Positions 60,758 through 64,000 of a stretch of DNA of 64,000 nucleotides are shown here, one piece after another. The notes under the pieces are model-generated. The model was not told the DNA's origin, did not search any database, and worked only from the letters and a program-made list of their open reading frames with translations. The DNA is from Gudongella sp049310905. GTDB taxonomy: Bacteria > Bacillota > Clostridia > Tissierellales > Tissierellaceae. Position 1 is the stretch's first letter, and the number at the start of each line of letters is the position of its first letter. The position numbers and the translations under genes are program-made. The stretch lies in contig NZ_JBMEMN010000011.1 of assembly GCF_049310905.1 (NCBI RefSeq), forward strand, positions 1-64,000, in the 5' to 3' direction.

Positions 60758-61708
60758 ATGTATTCAGGTTATGTTACAGATGTAGATGGAATAATTGTTG
60801 GACATGAGGAATCCTTGGAAGGTATGACAGGATGCACTGTAATAATTGCCGAAGAAGGTGCAACCGGAGGTGTAGATGTCAGAGGCTCAGCTCCAGGAAC
60901 CAGGGAGACGGACCTGTTCAAGGCGGAAAAGATGGTGGACAAGGTCCATGCAGTAGTCCTGGCGGGAGGATCAGCCTTCGGTTTGGAGGCATCATCAGGA
61001 GTAATGGACTATCTGGAGGGAAAAGGGGTAGGATTCGATGTAGGTGTAACAAAAGTACCAATTGTTGCATCAGCGGTTATCTTTGATCTTCTTATTGGTG
61101 ACCCGAAAATCCGGCCAGATAAAAACATGGGATACAAGGCAGCAATGAATGCCAGTAAAAAAGAGGACAGACAGGGCTCAGTTGGCTGTGGCAAGGGGGC
61201 AACTGTAGGAAAGATACTAGGACCTGACAATGCCATGAAATCCGGGTTAGGGAGCGCTACAGTAAGGGCAGGGAACTTGACTGTAAGTGCAATTGTAATT
61301 GTAAATAGCTTTGGAGATATATTCCATAAGAATACTCAGATTGCTGGAGTATATGATTACAAGGACAACAAGATGCTGAATACGGAATTCATAATGAAGC
61401 AGTCCACTGAAAGGATCCAGTTTTCAAATACAAATACGACCATTGGAGTTGTGGCAACAAATGCAATACTGACAAAAGCAGAAGGAAACAAGGTTGCGCA
61501 AACTGCACACAACGGACTCGCCAGGACAATAAACCCCGTCCACACAGCAGTAGATGGAGACACTTTATTTGTGATGGCTACGAACAAGGTTCAGGCAGAT
61601 ATAAACCTTGTTGCAATGCTTTCCGCTGAAGCAGTTGAAAAAGCGGTTGTAAACGCAGTGCTATCAGCCAGTCCTTATAAAGGTATGAAAACAGCCAATG
61701 AAATATAA
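60758..61708 (+). CDS. P1 (DmpA/BapA-like) family peptidase
   Basis: This 316-residue protein belongs to the self-processing Ntn-like P1 family, related to L-aminopeptidase D-Ala-esterase/amidase. It shows GVDVRGSAPGTRETDLF, AVVLAGGSAFGLEASSGVM, SVGCGKGATVGKILG and VRAGNLTVSAIVIVNSFGD. These are family motifs; the cleaved junction was not located with certainty. ATG 60758 is used behind GTGGGAGG; an upstream in-frame ATG at 60686 lies in the terminator region. It stands alone between two terminated or promoted units. The natural substrate is unknown. Confidence 0.88.
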   Translation: MYSGYVTDVDGIIVGHEESLEGMTGCTVIIAEEGATGGVDVRGSAPGTRETDLFKAEKMVDKVHAVVLAGGSAFGLEASSGVMDYLEGKGVGFDVGVTKVPIVASAVIFDLLIGDPKIRPDKNMGYKAAMNASKKEDRQGSVGCGKGATVGKILGPDNAMKSGLGSATVRAGNLTVSAIVIVNSFGDIFHKNTQIAGVYDYKDNKMLNTEFIMKQSTERIQFSNTNTTIGVVATNAILTKAEGNKVAQTAHNGLARTINPVHTAVDGDTLFVMATNKVQADINLVAMLSAEAVEKAVVNAVLSASPYKGMKTANEI

Positions 61709-61713
61709 AAACA

Positions 61714-61742
61714 TTGCAATTATTCAATTCAGCTTATATAAT
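61714..61742 (+). promoter_or_regulatory. Sigma-A promoter of the ECF S-component gene
   Basis: TTGCAA (61714-61719), a 17-base spacer and TATAAT (61737-61742). About 95 bases of leader follow, with complementary arms AGTCG (61775-61779) and CGACT (61807-61811) and a CTGG-AA-CCAG hairpin (61820-61829), of unknown meaning. Confidence 0.75.
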
Positions 61743-61844
61743 GTTAATGTTGAAAAAGCTGACATCCATATAGGAGTCGGACTGTAAGAATGTAAACTTG
61801 TTAAATCGACTGGTATCCACTGGAACCAGAGCGGAGGGATAATA

Positions 61845-62594
61845 ATGAAAAGTATGAAACGTTTTGACATCAGAAAATTAACCATTATTGGTGTTCTTGG
61901 AGCAATCTCCATTGTACTGGGTATGACGCCTCTTGGATTCATACCGGTTGGACCAACTAGAGCAACAATCATGCATATTCCCGTTATCATCGGGGCAATA
62001 ATAGAAGGACCGATTGTTGGAGCTCTGGTTGGACTGATATTCGGATTGTTCAGCATATACCAGGCTATAACAGCGCCAACACCAGTTAGCTTTGTATTTC
62101 TTAACCCCATAGTTTCAGTTCTACCCAGGATTTTAATAGGGATAACTGCTTACTACACCTTCAAAGGTCTGAACAGTCTTGGCTCAAAGAGAACCATCGG
62201 TTTACTGTATGTTATATGGGCAGCAATTATTATTTATCTTTCAAGGGGAATTTATCTAAGTGTAATTGATTATACGAGCATATGGCCGCTTTTAATGAAC
62301 GTGGGTCTACTGATTCTGACAATTGGAATGGTTTACCTGACTGCTGCAAAGTTTAAAGACAAGGCGCTGGATATAGTAATAGCAACAATCGTTGGTACAC
62401 TGACAAACACAGTAGGCGTCCTAACAATGATATATGTATTCTTCGGGGAAAGATTTGTTGAGGCTCTTGGGCAGGATGTTGAAGTTGCCAGAAGAATAAT
62501 AGTGGGAATTGGAATAACAAATGGAATTCCCGAATCAATAATCGCAATAATAATCGTAACCAGTGTTGTAAGTGCAGTTAAAAGACGAAGATAG
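61845..62594 (+). CDS. ECF transporter S component, probably for pantothenate
   Basis: This 249-residue membrane protein has about six hydrophobic helices and the S-component fold, with LTIIGVLGAISIVLG in helix 1 and the region around GPTRATIMHIPVIIGAIIEG. S components bind one vitamin and share an energising module encoded elsewhere. The next gene is coaX, a pantothenate kinase starting 11 bases later, so pantothenate (PanT-like) is the likely substrate. GCGGAGGG precedes the ATG. Confidence 0.82.
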   Translation: MKSMKRFDIRKLTIIGVLGAISIVLGMTPLGFIPVGPTRATIMHIPVIIGAIIEGPIVGALVGLIFGLFSIYQAITAPTPVSFVFLNPIVSVLPRILIGITAYYTFKGLNSLGSKRTIGLLYVIWAAIIIYLSRGIYLSVIDYTSIWPLLMNVGLLILTIGMVYLTAAKFKDKALDIVIATIVGTLTNTVGVLTMIYVFFGERFVEALGQDVEVARRIIVGIGITNGIPESIIAIIIVTSVVSAVKRRR

Positions 62595-62605
62595 AGGGTG
62601 AGTAG

Positions 62606-63382
62606 ATGCTACTAGTAATAGATGTGGGAAATACAAATATCGTATTAGGGGCCTATGAGGGTGATAAACTGGTTTATGACTGGAGAATATCAACGGATAA
62701 GGAAAAGACTTCTGATGAGTATGGATTACTTTTTGACCAGATGTTCAAATACAATGGAATAGACGCAAACGATGTTGACGATATAATAATATCCTCTGTT
62801 GTGCCAACACTGATGCACACATTACCTGCAATGAGCAATAGATATTTCAAGAAGGACCCAATTGTCATAGGTCCTGGAGTCAAGACAGGTATGAATATTA
62901 AGTATGACAATCCAAAGGAAGTCGGAGCCGACAGAATTGTAAATGCAGTGGCTGCCTACGAGAAGTATGGAGGACCAGTCATAATTGTAGACTTTGGTAC
63001 AGCAATTACCTTCTGCTTTGTGAATAAGGAAGGAGAGTACCTGGGTGGAATAATAACACCTGGAATAAAGATCTCATCAGAGGCATTGTTCCTTAGAACA
63101 GCAAAGCTGCCAAAGGTTGAAATACTAAAGCCAGAGAAAGTAATAGGAAAGACTACGATAGCAAGCATCCAGTCGGGACTTGTATACGGATTTGTAGGCA
63201 TGGTTGACTCTTTGATTGTAAGGATGATCGAGGAAATGAACCACACCATTGATGAAGTTAAGGTTGTTGCAACAGGAGGCTTCTCCACTTTGATGGCAGG
63301 AGAAAGCAAGTACATCCAATATAACGACAAGTTTCTGACATTGGAAGGATTAAGGATAATATATGAAAGAAACAGTAAGTAG
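62606..63382 (+). CDS. coaX: Type III pantothenate kinase
   Basis: This 258-residue ASKHA-fold kinase phosphorylates pantothenate in the first step of CoA synthesis. It has DVGNTNIVLGAYEGD, VGADRIVNAVAAYEKYGGP, DFGTAITFCFVNKEGEYLGG and VVATGGFSTLMA. The length is normal. It follows the S-component gene closely, and a hairpin overlapping its stop codon follows. Confidence 0.96.
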   Translation: MLLVIDVGNTNIVLGAYEGDKLVYDWRISTDKEKTSDEYGLLFDQMFKYNGIDANDVDDIIISSVVPTLMHTLPAMSNRYFKKDPIVIGPGVKTGMNIKYDNPKEVGADRIVNAVAAYEKYGGPVIIVDFGTAITFCFVNKEGEYLGGIITPGIKISSEALFLRTAKLPKVEILKPEKVIGKTTIASIQSGLVYGFVGMVDSLIVRMIEEMNHTIDEVKVVATGGFSTLMAGESKYIQYNDKFLTLEGLRIIYERNSK

Positions 63383-63402
63383 CCTGGCTACTTACTTTTG
63401 TT
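63372..63402 (+). terminator. Terminator-like hairpin at the coaX stop
   Basis: AGTAAGTAGCC and GGCTACTTACTT are nearly perfect inverted arms around one base, followed by TTGTTTTA. The TAG stop of coaX lies in the left arm. The small loop may weaken it, and the downstream dus gene may still be partly cotranscribed. Confidence 0.65.
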
Positions 63403-63418
63403 TTACGAGAGGTGAAGT

Positions 63419-64000
63419 ATGAATATAGGAAATTTTCACATAGAAAACAAATTGATGCTGGCTCCCATGGCAGGGGTTACTGACCTGGCATTTAGAATAA
63501 TATGCAAGGAAATGGGAGTAGGACTCACAGTCACAGAGATGGTCAGTGTCAAGGGGATCTATTACAAAGACAAAAAGACAGATAGTCTCACTACTATAGA
63601 TCCCAGGGAAAGACCAGTTTCACTTCAGATTTTCGGATCCGAACCTGATATAATGGCTCATGTGGCAAGAGAAAATCTTAATGACAGAAAAGATATAGAC
63701 TTAATTGATATAAACATGGGTTGCCCGGCTCCTAAAATAGTGAAAAATGGTGACGGAAGTGCCTTGATGAAAGATCCGAAACTGGCAGCCAGGTTGATAA
63801 AGAGCGTGGTAGACGCTTCAAATAAGCCAGTAACTGTGAAAATAAGAAAAGGTTGGGACAAAGACTCAATCAACGGGGTAGAGATAGCAAAGATTGCAGA
63901 AGATTCGGGAGCGGCGGCAGTCACAGTTCATGCAAGGACAAGAGATATGTTCTATTCAGGAGAAGCTGACTGGGATTATATCGCTAGCGTAAAATGTGCC
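63419..64000 (+). CDS. dusB: tRNA-dihydrouridine synthase, partial
   Basis: The first 194 codons of a Dus flavoenzyme are visible before the window ends. It reads NKLMLAPMAGVTDLAFRIIC, SLQIFGSEPD, DINMGCPAPKIVKNGDGSAL and PVTVKIRKGWD, all typical of DusB. The catalytic cysteine lies in the MGCPAPK loop. It reduces uridine to dihydrouridine in tRNA D-loops. GAGAGGTGAAGT precedes the ATG at 63419. The coaX-dusB order is common in Firmicutes. Confidence 0.94.
   Translation, partial: MNIGNFHIENKLMLAPMAGVTDLAFRIICKEMGVGLTVTEMVSVKGIYYKDKKTDSLTTIDPRERPVSLQIFGSEPDIMAHVARENLNDRKDIDLIDINMGCPAPKIVKNGDGSALMKDPKLAARLIKSVVDASNKPVTVKIRKGWDKDSINGVEIAKIAEDSGAAAVTVHARTRDMFYSGEADWDYIASVKCA

Noticed and set aside
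61743..61844. Tetrahydrofolate riboswitch before the ECF S-component
   Set aside because: The GGAG and CGGAGGG ends resemble it only superficially; the conserved internal elements of the class are missing and the neighbour is coaX.

Overview
The window is typical of a low-GC, anaerobic Gram-positive bacterium of the class Clostridia; a Tissierellales-like relative is my best guess and cannot be proven from sequence alone. The evidence is AT-rich intergenic DNA, strong AGGAGG ribosome binding sites with many TTG and GTG starts, tyrosyl-tRNA synthetase under a T-box, superoxide reductase, a tungsten-type aldehyde:ferredoxin oxidoreductase, and a sodium-pumping methylmalonyl-CoA decarboxylase. 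No rRNA, tRNA, CRISPR array or prophage was seen.

Layout. 1-400: broken left edge of an insertion sequence (transposase N-terminus, reverse strand). 477-9333: a mixed stretch of single genes (PgpA-like phosphatase, Na+/alanine symporter, RNase H, dCMP deaminase, patatin, CoA-type Nudix, MATE exporter), ending in a sigma-54 activator. 9334-14545: a sigma-54 promoter, aldehyde:ferredoxin oxidoreductase, a MoaD-like sulfur carrier, glycerol kinase, a MocA-like nucleotidyltransferase and a YfiH-family protein. 14590-19010: a membrane transporter of unrecognised family, an OsmC protein and two M20 amidohydrolases. 19246-22739: a two-component system plus a membrane-anchored alpha/beta hydrolase with foreign-looking arginine codons. 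22892-34041: PucR-type regulator, T-box-tyrS, superoxide reductase, RNA methyltransferase, cobalamin adenosyltransferase, PAS-phosphatase, pgi, crotonase and hydroxyacyl-CoA dehydrogenase, then a yybP-ykoY-like riboswitch in front of a cation/Ca2+ antiporter.

34085-52196 is the conserved Firmicutes housekeeping block: murC, spoVG, glmU, prs, pth, mfd, a PrsA-like foldase, spoVB, mazG, HU, rqcP, divIC, an S1 protein, tilS, hpt and ftsH. The genes that spore-formers usually carry here (spoVT, yabP, yabQ, spoIIE) are absent, although a sigma-H-like promoter remains in front of spoVG.

52294-60664 starts with a BKACE-family gene, followed by a complete methylmalonyl-CoA to propionyl-CoA module: B12-dependent mutase in two subunits, MeaB chaperone, epimerase and the Na+-pumping decarboxylase (alpha, delta, biotin carrier, beta). 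A 362-base non-coding, apparently structured gap lies inside it. The PduO-type adenosyltransferase at 27902 can supply its adenosylcobalamin. The window ends with a P1-family peptidase, an ECF S-component, coaX and the start of a dus gene.

The most interesting points are: (a) the sigma-54 promoter of the aldehyde oxidoreductase embedded in the terminator-like hairpin of its own activator gene; (b) the structured gap in the decarboxylase operon; (c) the transporter/OsmC/amidohydrolase cluster with a possible structured leader; (d) the clean removal of sporulation genes from a conserved block; (e) the riboswitch-controlled antiporter.
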